Source of the DNA: Halopseudomonas phragmitis
Lineage (GTDB): Bacteria > Pseudomonadota > Gammaproteobacteria > Pseudomonadales > Pseudomonadaceae
Direction of reading: 5' to 3'
DNA: 64,000 nucleotides
Assembly: GCF_002056295.1 (NCBI RefSeq)
Contig: NZ_CP020100.1
Coordinates: forward strand, 186,001 to 250,000
Shown: in pieces, positions 49,238 to 59,486 of the stretch
How positions within the stretch are numbered: the first letter of the stretch is position 1
Layout of the letters: every line of letters begins with the position of its first letter
Translations under genes and position numbers: made by a program
The notes under the pieces: model-generated
The model's input: the letters and a program-made list of their open reading frames with translations, nothing else
Told to the model about the DNA's origin: nothing
The model's database searches: none

Positions 49238-49767
49238 ACCTGAGTCACTCACAACTGCTTGAACGGGCCCAGCAGATCCGCCTGGCGATTTTCGATGTCG
49301 ATGGCGTCCTGACCGATGGCCGGCTGTTCTTCATGCCCGACGGCACCGAGTTCAAGTCGTTCAACACCCTCGACGGCCACGGTATCAAGATGCTGATCGC
49401 CTCCGGCGTCGAGGTTGCAATCATCAGCGGCCGCCAGTCGCCACTGGTTGAGCGACGCGCCGCCAACCTTGGCATTCGCCACCTGATCCAGGGCCGCGAA
49501 GACAAGCTCAACGCACTGGCGGAACTGCGCCAGCAGGTACCGGTCGAACTGTCTCAGATAGCCTTTCTCGGCGATGACCTGCCAGACTTGCCGGTGATCC
49601 GCCGGGTCGGCCTTGGCATGGCGGTAGCCACTGCCGACAGCTTCGTTCGCGAGCAGGCCCACGGCATCACCCAAGCTTGTGGTGGCGCTGGTGCCGCCCG
49701 GGAATTCTGTGAACTGATCATGCACGCCCAGGGCACCCTGGACAGTGCAAGGGCCGCCTACCTGTGA
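49234..49767 (+). CDS. kdsC: 3-deoxy-D-manno-octulosonate-8-phosphate phosphatase KdsC
   Basis: 177-residue HAD phosphatase of the KdsC type: IFDVDGVLTDG, then VAIISGRQS and FLGDDLPDLPVI. It removes phosphate from Kdo-8-P. Start and stop overlap both neighbours (ATGA with kdsD, GTGA with lptC). Confidence 0.95.
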   Translation: MNLSHSQLLERAQQIRLAIFDVDGVLTDGRLFFMPDGTEFKSFNTLDGHGIKMLIASGVEVAIISGRQSPLVERRAANLGIRHLIQGREDKLNALAELRQQVPVELSQIAFLGDDLPDLPVIRRVGLGMAVATADSFVREQAHGITQACGGAGAAREFCELIMHAQGTLDSARAAYL

Positions 49768-50345
49768 AATTGCAACTGCCCCGCTACCTGCTAACCGGCG
49801 CGCTGGCCATCCTGGCTACCGTGGTGGCATTGGCTGTGGGCTATTGGAACATCGGCCTGTCGCGTTACACTCCGGCACCGCTGGTCACTGACCCGGCCCA
49901 GCCGGATTTCTTCATGGAAAATCCGCGCATTCTGCAGCGCAATGAAGAAGGCCGACCGCGCTACCGCCTGGAAAGCGAACAGGCCCGCCACCTGGCCAGC
50001 AACGACAGTACCGAACTAAGCGCTCCGCGCCTGCTGTTCTATCGTGAAGGCGAGGCACAACCGTGGGAAACCATTTCCCGCAAGGCCTATACCTACGATA
50101 ACGCCGACCGGGTCGAACTGGTCGGCGATGTGCAGATCGAGCAGCGCCTGCCCGGCCAGCCGCGGCGCAAGCTGAGCACAGAGGCATTGACCGTGTTTCC
50201 GCCCCGTGATTACGCGGAAACCGACCAGGACGTTAAAATCGAGGCTGCCCGCGGCGTCACTACCGCCACCGGCATGCAGCTATACTTCAACGACGGCCGC
50301 GTAACGCTGCTGTCCAATGTACGAGGCCAACATGAGGTGCGCTAA
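49764..50345 (+). CDS. lptC: LPS export protein LptC
   Basis: 193 residues: one N-terminal helix (LTGALAILATVVALAVGYWNI) and the beta-jellyroll LptC domain. Bridges LptBFG and LptA in LPS transport. GTG start overlaps the kdsC stop. Confidence 0.9.
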   Translation: MKLQLPRYLLTGALAILATVVALAVGYWNIGLSRYTPAPLVTDPAQPDFFMENPRILQRNEEGRPRYRLESEQARHLASNDSTELSAPRLLFYREGEAQPWETISRKAYTYDNADRVELVGDVQIEQRLPGQPRRKLSTEALTVFPPRDYAETDQDVKIEAARGVTTATGMQLYFNDGRVTLLSNVRGQHEVR

Positions 50346-50859
50346 CCCTCTGCTGCTCACTGCACTACTGCTTACCCCTTCGCTGCCTGCGCTGGCACTG
50401 CCGAGCGACAGCGAACAACCGATTCGCATCCAGGCCAACAGCGCCACCCTGGATGATCGCAACAACACTGCGGTCTACACCGGCAACGTGATTGTCACCC
50501 AAGGCACCATGCGCCTGACCGGCAACCGGGTGACGCTCAATACCGATGCCAATGGCGAGGTCAGCAAAATCGTCTCGGTCGGCAGCCCGGCCACTTACCG
50601 GCAGACCCCCCGCGAAGGCCAGACGCCGATCAACGCCCGCGGTCTGACCATCGAATATCACGCCGATGTCGAACGCATCATCCTGATCGAGCAGGCCTTC
50701 CTCGAACAGGACAGCAACACCTTCCGCGGCGAATACGTCACTTATGACATTCAGCGCCAGGTAGTCGATGCCGGCCGGGCACCGGGCGCCAGCGGCCCCA
50801 GCGCCAGTGGCGACGAACGCATCGAAATCATCATTCAGCCGCGCAGACGCAGCGAGTAA
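50332..50859 (+). CDS. lptA: LPS transport periplasmic protein LptA
   Basis: 175 residues with a signal peptide (ends SLPALA) and the LptA jellyroll ([30 protein letters not shown]). Forms the periplasmic LPS bridge. I place the start at ATG 50332 with GAGG before it, overlapping lptC by 14 bases; ATG 50317 is an alternative. Confidence 0.92.
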   Translation: MRCANPLLLTALLLTPSLPALALPSDSEQPIRIQANSATLDDRNNTAVYTGNVIVTQGTMRLTGNRVTLNTDANGEVSKIVSVGSPATYRQTPREGQTPINARGLTIEYHADVERIILIEQAFLEQDSNTFRGEYVTYDIQRQVVDAGRAPGASGPSASGDERIEIIIQPRRRSE

Positions 50860-50866
50860 GCCAGCC

Positions 50867-51592
50867 ATGACAACCCTAGAGGCGCGCCACCTGGCCAAGG
50901 CCTACAAGGCCCGCAAGGTGGTCCGGGATATCTCGGTCACCATCAACAGCGGCGAGATCGTCGGCCTGCTGGGCCCCAATGGCGCCGGCAAGACCACCAG
51001 CTTCTACATGATCGTCGGACTGGTAAAGGCCGACGAAGGGCATATCCTGATCGACGGCAAGGACATCACCGCCCTGCCAATGCACGGCCGCGCCCGTCAG
51101 GGGATCGGCTATCTGCCCCAGGAAGCCTCGATCTTCCGCAAGCTGTCGGTAGCCGACAACATCATGGCGATTCTGGAAACCCGCAAAGACCTGAACCGCA
51201 AGGGCCGGCTGGGCAAACTCGACGCCCTGCTGCGCGAGTTCCACATTCACCACCTGGCCGACACCAAGGGCATGAGCCTGTCCGGCGGCGAGCGCCGCCG
51301 CGCCGAAATCGCCCGGGCCCTGGCCAGCGAACCCAAGTTCGTACTGCTTGACGAACCTTTCGCCGGGGTCGATCCGATTTCGGTCAACGACATCAAACAG
51401 ATCATCCAGCATTTGCGTGACAAGGGGATCGGCGTGCTGATCACCGACCACAATGTGCGCGAAACTCTCGACATCTGCGACAAGGCCTATATTGTCAACG
51501 ACGGCCATATCATCGCTGAAGGTGACGCTGAAGCTGTGCTGTCCAACCAGTTGGTCAAAGATGTCTATCTTGGGCACACCTTCCGCCTGTAA
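50867..51592 (+). CDS. lptB: LPS export ABC ATPase LptB
   Basis: 241-residue ATPase: Walker [13 protein letters not shown]-loop [10 protein letters not shown], signature [15 protein letters not shown], Walker [13 protein letters not shown]. Energises LPS extraction with LptFG. ATG 50867 follows lptA by seven bases. Confidence 0.96.
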   Translation: MTTLEARHLAKAYKARKVVRDISVTINSGEIVGLLGPNGAGKTTSFYMIVGLVKADEGHILIDGKDITALPMHGRARQGIGYLPQEASIFRKLSVADNIMAILETRKDLNRKGRLGKLDALLREFHIHHLADTKGMSLSGGERRRAEIARALASEPKFVLLDEPFAGVDPISVNDIKQIIQHLRDKGIGVLITDHNVRETLDICDKAYIVNDGHIIAEGDAEAVLSNQLVKDVYLGHTFRL

Positions 51593-51723
51593 AAGCGCAC
51601 ACATTTCAGGCATGCTAGAGGCCTGTACGGTTTATTGGTTAACACCCGCCGCACAGGCCGACAGGGAGGGTGGGCCTGGCCTCGGAATGGTTAGACTCAG
51701 CGCATAAGGTATTTCGCCAAACA

Positions 51724-53220
51724 ATGAAACCCACGCTCGTCCTCAAGATGGGGCAGCAGCTGACCATGACCCCTCAGCTGCAGCAGGCCATTCGACTACT
51801 CCAGCTATCCAGCCTCGATCTTCAACAAGAGGTTCAAGAGGCCATGGAGGCCAATCCGCTGCTGGAAATGGCCGACGATGGCGATGACGACTATCCCAGC
51901 GCCAGCCAGGAAAACGGCCTCGACAGCGACGACGCACCAGCAGTCACTCTGCCCGAGCCAGTCGAGCTTGACTCCATCAGCCCGCACAGCGACGACGAAG
52001 GCAACTGGAACGAACAGATCCCCAACGAGCTGCCGGTCGATACCCAATGGGAAGATGTCTACCAGACTTCGGCCAGCTCACTGCCCAGCAACGATGACGA
52101 AGACTGGGACTACACCTCGCGCACCGGCACCGGCGAAACCCTGCAGAGCCACCTGGAATGGCAGCTCAACCTGCTGCCGATGTCCGATACCGACCGCATG
52201 ATCGCCACGGCCCTGATCGATGCGATCAACGCCGACGGCTATCTTGAAGAAACCCTTGAAGAGATTCTGGCCTCCTTCGATCCGGAACTGGAGATCGAAC
52301 TGGACGAGGTCGAAATGGTCCTGCACCGCATTCAGCAATTCGAACCGGTCGGCATTGCCGCCCGCGACCTGAGCGAATGCCTGCTGCTGCAACTGCGCCA
52401 GTTGCCAAGCGACACCCCACTGCTCGAACAGGCGATGAAGGTGGTCAAGGATCACCTGGAACTGCTCGGCAACCGCGACTTTGCCCAGTTGATGCGCCGC
52501 ACCCGGCTCAAGGAAGACCAGTTGCGGGTGGTCATCGCCCTGATCCAGACCCTGAACCCGCGCCCAGGCGCGGAAATCGCCTCTGGCGAGCCGGAATACG
52601 TGATCCCCGACGTGATCGTGCGGCGCGACAACCAGCGCTGGATCGTCGAACTGAACCAGGATGCCGTGCCCAAGGTCCGGGTCAACGGCCACTACGCCTC
52701 GATGGTACGCCGAGCCGACAGCAGCGAAGACAACACCTACCTGCGCAACCACCTGCAGGAAGCCCGCTGGTTCATCAAGAGCCTGCAGAGCCGCAACGAA
52801 ACCCTGATGAAAGTTGCCAGCCAGATCGTCGAGCATCAGCGCGGGTTCCTCGAGCACGGCGAAGAAGCCATGAAGCCTCTGGTCCTGCACGACATCGCCG
52901 AAGCGGTAGGCATGCATGAATCGACCATCTCGCGGGTCACCACCCAGAAATACATGCATACCCCGCGCGGAATCTTCGAGCTGAAGTACTTTTTCTCCAG
53001 CCACGTCAGTACCAGCGAGGGCGGCGAGTTCTCCTCCACCGCTATCCGGGCACTGATCAAAAAGCTGGTTGCAGCGGAAAACCCGAAGAAACCATTGAGC
53101 GACAGCAAGATCGCTGGTTTACTTGAAGAACAGGGGATCCACGTAGCCCGACGGACCATCGCAAAGTATCGCGAGTCATTGAACATCGCCCCGTCGAGCG
53201 AACGAAAGCGTTTGGTTTAA
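51724..53220 (+). CDS. rpoN: RNA polymerase sigma-54 factor RpoN
   Basis: 498 residues: Gln-rich activator-interacting region I ([20 protein letters not shown]), an acidic region II, the core-binding part, a helix-turn-helix and the C-terminal RpoN box [10 protein letters not shown]. Governs nitrogen and many sigma-54 promoters. ATG 51724; an upstream frame from 51670 lacks family match. It heads rpoN-hpf-ptsN-rapZ-ptsO. Confidence 0.96.
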   Translation: MKPTLVLKMGQQLTMTPQLQQAIRLLQLSSLDLQQEVQEAMEANPLLEMADDGDDDYPSASQENGLDSDDAPAVTLPEPVELDSISPHSDDEGNWNEQIPNELPVDTQWEDVYQTSASSLPSNDDEDWDYTSRTGTGETLQSHLEWQLNLLPMSDTDRMIATALIDAINADGYLEETLEEILASFDPELEIELDEVEMVLHRIQQFEPVGIAARDLSECLLLQLRQLPSDTPLLEQAMKVVKDHLELLGNRDFAQLMRRTRLKEDQLRVVIALIQTLNPRPGAEIASGEPEYVIPDVIVRRDNQRWIVELNQDAVPKVRVNGHYASMVRRADSSEDNTYLRNHLQEARWFIKSLQSRNETLMKVASQIVEHQRGFLEHGEEAMKPLVLHDIAEAVGMHESTISRVTTQKYMHTPRGIFELKYFFSSHVSTSEGGEFSSTAIRALIKKLVAAENPKKPLSDSKIAGLLEEQGIHVARRTIAKYRESLNIAPSSERKRLV

Positions 53221-53260
53221 CCCATACAGATCAATGAATTCGGTAGTAACAAGTGGCAAC

Positions 53261-53288
53261 ATGGGTACCACACCGGTACCCGGTAACA
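53261..53288. repeat. Inverted repeat before hpf
   Basis: GGGTACC-ACACC-GGTACCC lies in the 90-base rpoN-hpf gap, followed by GGTAACAACAGCC. It may be a weak terminator or a leader structure for hpf. Confidence 0.5.
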
Positions 53289-53310
53289 ACAGCCAACCAG
53301 GAGAAGCCGT

Positions 53311-53619
53311 ATGCAACTAAACATTAGCGGTCATCAACTCGACGTCACCGAATCCCTGCGCGACTACATCAACGAAAAAATGGCCCGCCTTGAGCGGCAC
53401 TTCGACAGGATCACCAATGTTCAGGTGACCCTGGAAGTCGAGAAGCTGCGCCAGAAGGTCGAAGCCACCCTGCACATCGCCGGGGGCGAAGTGGTCGCCA
53501 ACGCCGAGCACACGGATATGTATGCAGCGATTGATTTGCTTACCGACAAGCTCGACCGGCAGCTGATCAAGCACAAGGAAAAACACCTGGATCGCCAACA
53601 AGGCGCCAACGACCGTTAA
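53311..53619 (+). CDS. hpf: Ribosome hibernation promoting factor (short HPF)
   Basis: 102 residues, short HPF/YfiA fold: MQLNISGHQLDVTESLRDYI and the basic tail. Promotes 100S ribosome dimers in stationary phase. GGAG seven bases upstream. Between rpoN and ptsN. Confidence 0.93.
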   Translation: MQLNISGHQLDVTESLRDYINEKMARLERHFDRITNVQVTLEVEKLRQKVEATLHIAGGEVVANAEHTDMYAAIDLLTDKLDRQLIKHKEKHLDRQQGANDR

Positions 53620-53637
53620 TCCCGGCCCAACAGAGTC

Positions 53638-54093
53638 ATGCAAATAACCCACATACTGACCCCCGAGCGCACCTTCTCCGGTGTGCAAGGGGGCTCGAAG
53701 AAACGTGTGCTGGAGCTGATCGGCAAGCTGATTGCCCAGCACACCGACCTCGACGCCGACACTATCTACGAAAACCTGATTGCCCGGGAAAAGCTGGGTT
53801 CGACCGGCTTCGGCCACGGCATCGCCATTCCCCACTGTCGGCTCACCGGCTGCGAACAGGCCGTTGGCGCCTTGCTGCAACTGGAAAGCAAGATCGATTA
53901 CGACGCTCTGGACGGCGAACCGGTAGACCTGATTTTCGTATTGCTGGTCCCCCAGGAAGCCACCGAGCAACACCTGCAGATTCTCAAGATGCTGGCCGAA
54001 AAGCTTGACCAGGCCGAGCTGCGCGAAGCACTGCGCAAGGCTCCGGACGCCAGCAGCCTGTACCAGACAATGGTCGGCAGCGACGGGAGCTAA
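53638..54093 (+). CDS. ptsN: Nitrogen PTS IIA protein PtsN
   Basis: 151 residues, IIA-Ntr fold with active-site His in [11 protein letters not shown]. Receives phosphate from NPr (PtsO) and regulates K+ and sigma-54-related functions. In operon with rapZ and ptsO. Confidence 0.94.
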   Translation: MQITHILTPERTFSGVQGGSKKRVLELIGKLIAQHTDLDADTIYENLIAREKLGSTGFGHGIAIPHCRLTGCEQAVGALLQLESKIDYDALDGEPVDLIFVLLVPQEATEQHLQILKMLAEKLDQAELREALRKAPDASSLYQTMVGSDGS

Positions 54094-54095
54094 AC

Positions 54096-54953
54096 ATGCG
54101 TCTGGTTGTGGTCAGTGGCCGTTCCGGCTCAGGCAAGAGTACCGCCCTACACCTGCTGGAAGACAACGGCTACTACTGCATCGACAACTTGCCAGCCGGC
54201 CTGCTGCCAGAGCTGGCCAAGGAAGCCAACAACACCGAGCTGAACCTGCCCAAGGTGGCAATCAGCATCGATGCGCGCAACCTGCCCAGCGACCTGCGGC
54301 GCTTCCCCGAGTTGCTCAAGCAGGTCCGTGACGCCGGCATTCGCTGCGATATTCTGTTCCTTGCCGCCACCGACGAAGTGCTGATCAAGCGCTTCTCCGA
54401 GACCCGGCGCAAACACCCTCTGACCGACAGCAGCCACTCGCTGGCCGAGGCCATCGCCGAAGAACTGCGCCTGCTTGAGCCGATCATCGACCTGGCCGAT
54501 CTCAAGATCGACACCAGCCACCTGACCCTCTATCAGCTGCGCGAACAGCTCAAGCAGCGGCTGCTCGGCAGCGATGCCAAGCAGCCCTCGATTCTGATTC
54601 AGTCATTTGGTTTCAAACGCGGCGTGCCGGTCGATGCCGACCTGGTTTTTGACGTGCGCTGCCTGCCCAACCCGTACTGGAATCCTGACCTGCGGCCCTA
54701 TTCGGGCAAGGACCAGCCGGTCTGCGAGTTCCTTGAGGCCCAGCCGGATGTTCAGGAAATGTACCAGGACATCTTCCAGTTCCTGCAAAAATGGCTGCCG
54801 CGCTATGCCGCCGGCGAGCGCAGCTACATGACCATCGCTATCGGCTGCACCGGCGGCCACCACCGCTCGGTCTACCTGGCCGAACGTCTGGCCCGGGAAC
54901 TGGGCGACACCAGCACCAACAACCTTATCCTCCGTCATCGCGACCTGCCCTGA
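54096..54953 (+). CDS. rapZ: RNase adapter RapZ
   Basis: 285 residues: P-loop [16 protein letters not shown], then [13 protein letters not shown], and the C-terminal part [15 protein letters not shown]. The adapter binds nucleotides and small RNAs and guides RNase E in enterics; its role in pseudomonads is less clear. ATG two bases after ptsN. Confidence 0.94.
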   Translation: MRLVVVSGRSGSGKSTALHLLEDNGYYCIDNLPAGLLPELAKEANNTELNLPKVAISIDARNLPSDLRRFPELLKQVRDAGIRCDILFLAATDEVLIKRFSETRRKHPLTDSSHSLAEAIAEELRLLEPIIDLADLKIDTSHLTLYQLREQLKQRLLGSDAKQPSILIQSFGFKRGVPVDADLVFDVRCLPNPYWNPDLRPYSGKDQPVCEFLEAQPDVQEMYQDIFQFLQKWLPRYAAGERSYMTIAIGCTGGHHRSVYLAERLARELGDTSTNNLILRHRDLP

Positions 54954-54955
54954 CC

Positions 54956-55228
54956 ATGCCGACTACCCGCGTTCAAATCATCAACAAACTCGGCCTGCAC
55001 GCCCGCGCAGCCGCCAAATTCGTCGGCGTCGCCAGCCGCTACGGCTGCCAGGTAAAAATCGGTCAGAATGAACAAAGCCAGGTCGATGGCAAAAGCATCA
55101 TGCAAGTGATGATGCTCGCCGCCAGCAAAGGCAGCGAAGTCAGCATCACCTGCGAAGGAGAACAGGCCGAGCAGGCTATGGAAGAACTGCTGGCCCTGAT
55201 CAATGATTATTTTGGCGAGGGTGAATAG
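54956..55228 (+). CDS. ptsO: Phosphocarrier protein NPr (PtsO)
   Basis: 90-residue HPr-like protein with the phosphorylated His in GLHARAAAKF. Carries phosphate in PTS-Ntr between PtsP and PtsN. ATG 54956 follows the rapZ stop by two bases. Last gene of the operon; convergent with pmbA. Confidence 0.95.
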   Translation: MPTTRVQIINKLGLHARAAAKFVGVASRYGCQVKIGQNEQSQVDGKSIMQVMMLAASKGSEVSITCEGEQAEQAMEELLALINDYFGEGE

Positions 55229-55250
55229 ATTCAGGCACTGAAGCCGGGGC

Positions 55251-56606
55251 CTACGCGCCGCCCACCGTCATCCCATCCACCAACCAGCTCCCGGTCAGAT
55301 AGTTGCCGCGCCGCTCCACATCGCTGCCAACACAGCGCAATTGACGGAACATATCGCGCAGATTACCGGCAATGGTGACCTCCTTGACCGGATGCACGAT
55401 CTGGCCATTTTCGACCCAGAACCCACCAGCACCCCGTGAGTAGTCACCGGTCACCCCGTTGACACCCTGCCCCATCAATTCCGTCACCAGCAGCCCCGTG
55501 CCCATTTCCGCCAACAGCGCATTCAGATCGCCGGCATTGCTGGTAATGTGCAGATTGTGAACCCCGCCGGCATTGGCCGTACTGGGCAGACCGAGCTTGC
55601 GTCCGGAATAGCTGCTGAGCATCCAGCTCTTGAGTACCCCATCCTCGACGAAGGCCTGCTCCCGAGTGGCCAGCCCCTCGCCATCGAAAGCCGCACTACC
55701 CAATGCCCGCAGCAGATGCGGGCGCTCATCGACCGTCACCCAGGCAGGGAACAGCGGCTTGCCGAGGGCATCAAGCAGAAAGGTCGACTGGCGATACACC
55801 GCACCACCGGCAATCGCCCCCATCAGGCTGCTCAGCAGACCGGCGGCCTGATCGGCCACAAACAGCACCGGCACCTTGGCGGTCTTGATCGAGCGCGCCC
55901 CGATCCGCGCCAACGCCCGTTCGGCCGCCTTGCGCCCCAGAGCATCGGCCGCAGGCAACAGCTCAGCCTGGCGATCAACGCCATACCAGTAGTCGCGCTG
56001 CATACCCTCATCGCTGTTGCTGATCATTACCGCCGAAACACTGTGACGGGTACCGAGCGAACTGCCAATAAACCCATGGCTATTGCCATACACCCGGCAA
56101 CCCTGCTGACTGCTGACGTGAGCCCCGTCGCTGACCAGCCGGGTATCCAGCGCCAACCCGGCCGCCTCGCAGGCCAGCGCCCGCTCAATGGCCTGTTCAG
56201 CGCTCAGTTGCCAGGGGTGGTAAAGGTCCAGATCCGGCAGATCCCTGGCCATCAGCTCAGGATCACCAAGCCCGGCATAGGGGTCTTGTGAAGCATGCCG
56301 GGCAATCGCCAGCGCCGCTTCCACTGCTGAACGAATCGCCCCATCGGAGGTATCCGAAGTGCTGGCCGAGCCCTTGCGCTGGTCCAGATAAAGAGTGATA
56401 CCAAAGCCCTGATCACGATTGAACTCGACCGTTTCCACCTCGCCCTGACGCACGCCAACCGACAGCCCGGTATTCTGGCTGACCGCCACCTCACAGGCCG
56501 ACGCGCCCTGGCGGCGAGCCTCGTCGAGAATAAAGGCCACACGCTGCTCCAGATGCAGGCGCAAGCCTTGGGGATCGTCGTGTTGTACGGCGGGATTGGC
56601 AGTCAT
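55251..56606 (-). CDS. pmbA: TldE/PmbA-family metalloprotease subunit
   Basis: 451 residues, PmbA/TldE. Elements VSQNTGLSVGVRQGEVE and YLDQRKGSASTSD fit, as does the C-terminal GVNGVTGDYSRGAGGFWVENGQ. With TldD it matures peptides such as microcins and degrades antitoxins. ATG 56606, divergent from yjgA. Confidence 0.93.
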   Translation of the reverse strand: MTANPAVQHDDPQGLRLHLEQRVAFILDEARRQGASACEVAVSQNTGLSVGVRQGEVETVEFNRDQGFGITLYLDQRKGSASTSDTSDGAIRSAVEAALAIARHASQDPYAGLGDPELMARDLPDLDLYHPWQLSAEQAIERALACEAAGLALDTRLVSDGAHVSSQQGCRVYGNSHGFIGSSLGTRHSVSAVMISNSDEGMQRDYWYGVDRQAELLPAADALGRKAAERALARIGARSIKTAKVPVLFVADQAAGLLSSLMGAIAGGAVYRQSTFLLDALGKPLFPAWVTVDERPHLLRALGSAAFDGEGLATREQAFVEDGVLKSWMLSSYSGRKLGLPSTANAGGVHNLHITSNAGDLNALLAEMGTGLLVTELMGQGVNGVTGDYSRGAGGFWVENGQIVHPVKEVTIAGNLRDMFRQLRCVGSDVERRGNYLTGSWLVDGMTVGGA

Positions 56607-56709
56607 GTCACCTCCTGATAATCAGGCCCCTAGTCTACCCCATCCAGAGCCGGACAGCCGTCCCGCAACCGGGTATCATATTGGCTGATTCAATACCAAC
56701 GGTATCACG

Positions 56710-57231
56710 ATGACCGAGTTTCACGATGAACAGCAGTTTGATGAGGACGAAGGCGTCAGCAAGAGTCAGGTCAAGCGCGAACTGCAAGCCCTGCGCGACC
56801 TGGGCCAACGCCTGCTCGAGCTCAAGCCGGAACAACTGGCCAAGCTCGAACTGACCGACAAACTGCGCCTGGCACTGGCCGAAGCCCACAGGCACACCGC
56901 CCGTGGCGCGCTCAAGCGCCACATGAGCTTTGTCGGCAAGCTGATGCGTGATCAGGATATCGAAGCGATCCAGGCCTTTGTCGACCGTCTGGACAGCAGC
57001 AGCCAGGCCCACGCCCAGCACTTCCACCAGCTCGAACGCTGGCGCGACCGCATCCTCAGCGGCAACCCGGACGAACTGGAAGCCTTCATCAGCAGCTATC
57101 CCCAGGCCGCCAGCGAGCGCCAGACTCTACGCCAACTGACCCGTCAGGCAGCCAAGGAAGCCAAGGAAAACAAACCACCAGCCGCCGCCCGCAAGGTCTT
57201 CAAGCTGATCAGAACGCTGGTTGAAGAGTAA
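56710..57231 (+). CDS. darP: Ribosome biogenesis protein YjgA/DarP
   Basis: 173 residues, acidic-basic helical protein: KSQVKRELQALRDLGQRLLEL, EAHRHTARGALKRHMSFVGKLMRD. DarP/YjgA helps late 50S assembly. It is the last conserved core gene before the accessory segment. Confidence 0.92.
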   Translation: MTEFHDEQQFDEDEGVSKSQVKRELQALRDLGQRLLELKPEQLAKLELTDKLRLALAEAHRHTARGALKRHMSFVGKLMRDQDIEAIQAFVDRLDSSSQAHAQHFHQLERWRDRILSGNPDELEAFISSYPQAASERQTLRQLTRQAAKEAKENKPPAAARKVFKLIRTLVEE

Positions 57232-57240
57232 GCACAGCCG

Positions 57241-57265
57241 TCCCGAATAACTCGTTTATTCGGGA
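57241..57265. terminator. Terminator-type palindrome between yjgA and the VOC gene
   Basis: TCCCGAATAA-CTCGT-TTATTCGGGA, perfect 10-bp stem, ten bases after the yjgA stop. No T-run, but symmetrical, so it may serve both converging transcripts. Confidence 0.7.
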
Positions 57266-57285
57266 ACTGGGCAACGAAGAGCGCT

Positions 57286-57771
57286 TCATCCACGCAGCGC
57301 CGCCTCGATCGCAGCAATGTCGATCTTGCGCATTTGCATCATCGCCTCGAAAACACGCTTGGCCGTAGCGGGATCGGGGTGCATGAGCGCCTGGGTCAGG
57401 ACAACCGGCGTTATCTGCCAAGACAACCCCCACTTATCCTTACACCAACCACATTCGCTTTCCTGGCCACCGTTTCCAACAATCGCATTCCAATAACGGT
57501 CCGTCTCCTCCTGGTCCGTGGTTGCGACCTGAAACGAGAACGCCTCACTGTGCGTGAACTCGGGACCACCGTTAAGCCCCAGACACGGGATACCCATAAC
57601 GGTGAAATCAACAGTCAGCACATCCCCCTTCTTACCCGCCGGATAATCTCCCGGTGCGTAGAGGACTGCACCGACGGATGAGTCAGGGAAGGTATCCGCG
57701 TAGAAGCGCGCGGCCTCTTCCGCATCGCCGTCGTACCAAAGGCAGATGGTGGTCTTGGCTGGTGTTTTCAT
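57286..57771 (-). CDS. PhnB-like VOC family protein
   Basis: 161 residues: ICLWYDGDAEEAARFYADTFPDSSVG is the PhnB/3-demethylubiquinone-like signature, and FTVMGIPCLGLNGGPEF, then DRYWNAI(V)GN... DKWGLSWQITP follow. Function in this subgroup is not defined. ATG 57771. It belongs to the segment between core genes and array 2; no attC seen next to it. Confidence 0.85.
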   Translation of the reverse strand: MKTPAKTTICLWYDGDAEEAARFYADTFPDSSVGAVLYAPGDYPAGKKGDVLTVDFTVMGIPCLGLNGGPEFTHSEAFSFQVATTDQEETDRYWNAIVGNGGQESECGWCKDKWGLSWQITPVVLTQALMHPDPATAKRVFEAMMQMRKIDIAAIEAALRG

Positions 57772-57856
57772 GTCTTTGCTCCTGTTCGGCTCTGGGTATC
57801 ACACCTGGTAGTCGCACGGAGAAAGAGCGAATCGACATGCCCGGCAAAGAAATGAG

Positions 57857-58276
57857 CTACAACAACGCCTTGAGGGCTTCCAAACTATCGGGCCCGCCCG
57901 CCAGCCGCACACAACCCTTTGCCTCCTGCTCCCATGAAGCAGCAGAAGACAGATGCAGGTGAACAGCAACCCGTGACGCAATCTCTCCGCTTAGCAGACC
58001 GGCAGGCACCCAGATCCAGCCTGTATCACGCAGCACGTTGGGCACAGGACTGCCACAGACCGAACAAAAATCACTGCGGTAGCCGGTTGGTTTTTGAAAT
58101 GAACTGATCCTGGATTCGCCGGCAACCCACCGGAAGCACTCTTGCCGCACAAACGTAGCGGCATTGGCTGTAGACCCAGTAGCCTGACGACACAGAGAAC
58201 AATGACATTGATAGAGATTCGGCAGATCCCCTTCTATCTCAAAAGCCACCTCACCGCAGAGGCACACACCCTTCAT
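57857..58276 (-). CDS. GFA (formaldehyde-activating-like) family protein
   Basis: 139 residues with the Zn-binding pattern of the GFA/Mss4 family: CLCGEVAFEIEG, QCHCSLCRQATG, then CSVCGSPVPN. Members bind Zn; few are true glutathione-dependent formaldehyde-activating enzymes. ATG 58276. Substrate unknown. Confidence 0.87.
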   Translation of the reverse strand: MKGVCLCGEVAFEIEGDLPNLYQCHCSLCRQATGSTANAATFVRQECFRWVAGESRISSFQKPTGYRSDFCSVCGSPVPNVLRDTGWIWVPAGLLSGEIASRVAVHLHLSSAASWEQEAKGCVRLAGGPDSLEALKALL

Positions 58277-58293
58277 GGATCATTAACTCCCTG

Positions 58294-58509
58294 CTATGCC
58301 TTTTGCTGCGCACGATGGTATGCAACAAGCGCATTGGCGTGACCATGACCAATGCTGTGCTCCGATTTAAGAAAAGCCACTTGCTCCATATGTTTACGCT
58401 CTTTCACAGAGTCAAGAATGGCAAACCAGTGAGCAACGGGCTTTCCATAGGCCTTCTCAATAGATGGAAAGTAAGAGGCAGGCCCTTTGACTTTCGTTTC
58501 GGCTGTCAT
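58294..58509 (-). CDS. DUF4287 protein
   Basis: 71 residues: KGPASYFPSIEKAYGKPVAHWFAIL and KHMEQVAFLKSEHSIGHGHANALVAYHR, the DUF4287 signature with HGHANALV. Function unknown. Its start is 56 bases from attC-o, so it is either the distal cassette (without own attC) or the flank. Confidence 0.85.
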   Translation of the reverse strand: MTAETKVKGPASYFPSIEKAYGKPVAHWFAILDSVKERKHMEQVAFLKSEHSIGHGHANALVAYHRAQQKA

Positions 58510-58564
58510 ATTGAGTCCTCAGGTTTTGGTGTAGGAAGCATAGCGGCAGGGGCGGAAGGCTGGT

Positions 58565-58633
58565 AGTTAACGTTCGGCTCTGGGGCTGCATGGAGCGAAG
58601 CGTAATGCAGCCCCTAGCAGCCGTTTGTTAAAA
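58565..58633 (-). other. attC site (attC-o)
   Basis: AGTTAAC (58565) and GTTAAAA (58627) with GGGGCTGCAT/ATGCAGCCCC arms; 69 bases. Closes the frameshifted HEPN-like cassette. Confidence 0.85.
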
Positions 58634-59399
58634 CGACTTATCAGCACGCTCGAACTCTTTTAGCATTTTAATACCCATGTAAATTGCTTCATGCGCATGC
58701 CCTTCTGATATTTTTTGACCATGAATAGCAGCGTTGCATACCTTTAGAATGTAGTCGAATGAACTATGCAAACCTTGGCATTTAGGGTATTGATTAACAA
58801 ATTCACGGAATAACTGCCTTGCAGACATGTATTTTGACTTCATTGATAGCGGATCAGCGGTCTGTGTTCGCTTTCCTAGAATCTCTCTAAGAGATTTCTC
58901 CAACTCTATTCTGAGCCTAGCAAGTGCAAAGTTAGGATCATTTCCTGATTGGTTAAGATAAGCTTCCAGCTCATCCTCCACTTCCTCAGGAGACTCCTGA
59001 TTTTTCAATGTTGCATTAAGTTCTTCTTTTGCTTCCTGAACCTGCTCTCTTCCGGGAAAATGCACATTAACTGTTTGATTTACCGTGTTAGATATTGCAG
59101 TTATCATGTCACTACAAACATTAAGGAATTGTCGAGTCTCTCCTTTAAATTCTGCCACTTCAGTCTTAACCTGGGATATCTCTTTCTCAAAAGCCAGAAA
59201 CTTTCCAAGACTTATCTTTTTGCCATAGGCAGAAGCAAGAAAAGATCGCTAAAACCAGTAATGTCAGCGAAGCAGTGCCGATATCTTCTTTTGGCGGAAA
59301 ACCGATGCCATATAGCCCCATAAGAAAAAGCCCGACACCAACTAATCTACATAGAAATGGAAAAATGTCGAATAGAAATATTACTTTGAGTTTTTCCAC
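58628..59399 (-). pseudogene. Membrane-anchored HEPN/DUF4145-like cassette gene, frameshifted
   Basis: Two ORFs form one protein. The first, from GTG 59399 (AAGGAAG upstream), has two membrane helices and ends CLWQKDKSWKVSGF*. The second is open from the overlap and reads AYGKKISLGKFLAFEKEISQ, then VAEFKGETRQF to 58628. Removing one T from the TTTT run (A-run 59240-59243 on the plus strand) joins them as LAIFLASAYGKKISLGKF. The C-terminal CNAAIHGQKISEGHAHEAIYMG resembles HEPN/DUF4145. The second part alone would start at GTG 59158. Real mutation versus sequencing slip cannot be decided here. Confidence 0.65.
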
Positions 59400-59414
59400 C
59401 GAACTTCCTTGTTG

Positions 59415-59486
59415 TTTTAACGCCTGTAGCTGCGACAAATTGCGAGCGCAGCGAGTAATTTGTCCGACAGGCTACACTTGTTAGCC
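59415..59486 (-). other. attC site (attC-p)
   Basis: Cores TTTTAAC (59415) and GTTAGCC (59480); arms GCCTGTAGCTGCGACAAATT/AATTTGTCCGACAGGC. Confidence 0.9.

Noticed and set aside
57772-57856. attC site between the VOC and GFA genes
   Set aside because: No paired RYYYAAC/GTTRRRY cores or palindrome were found, so these genes are not called cassettes.
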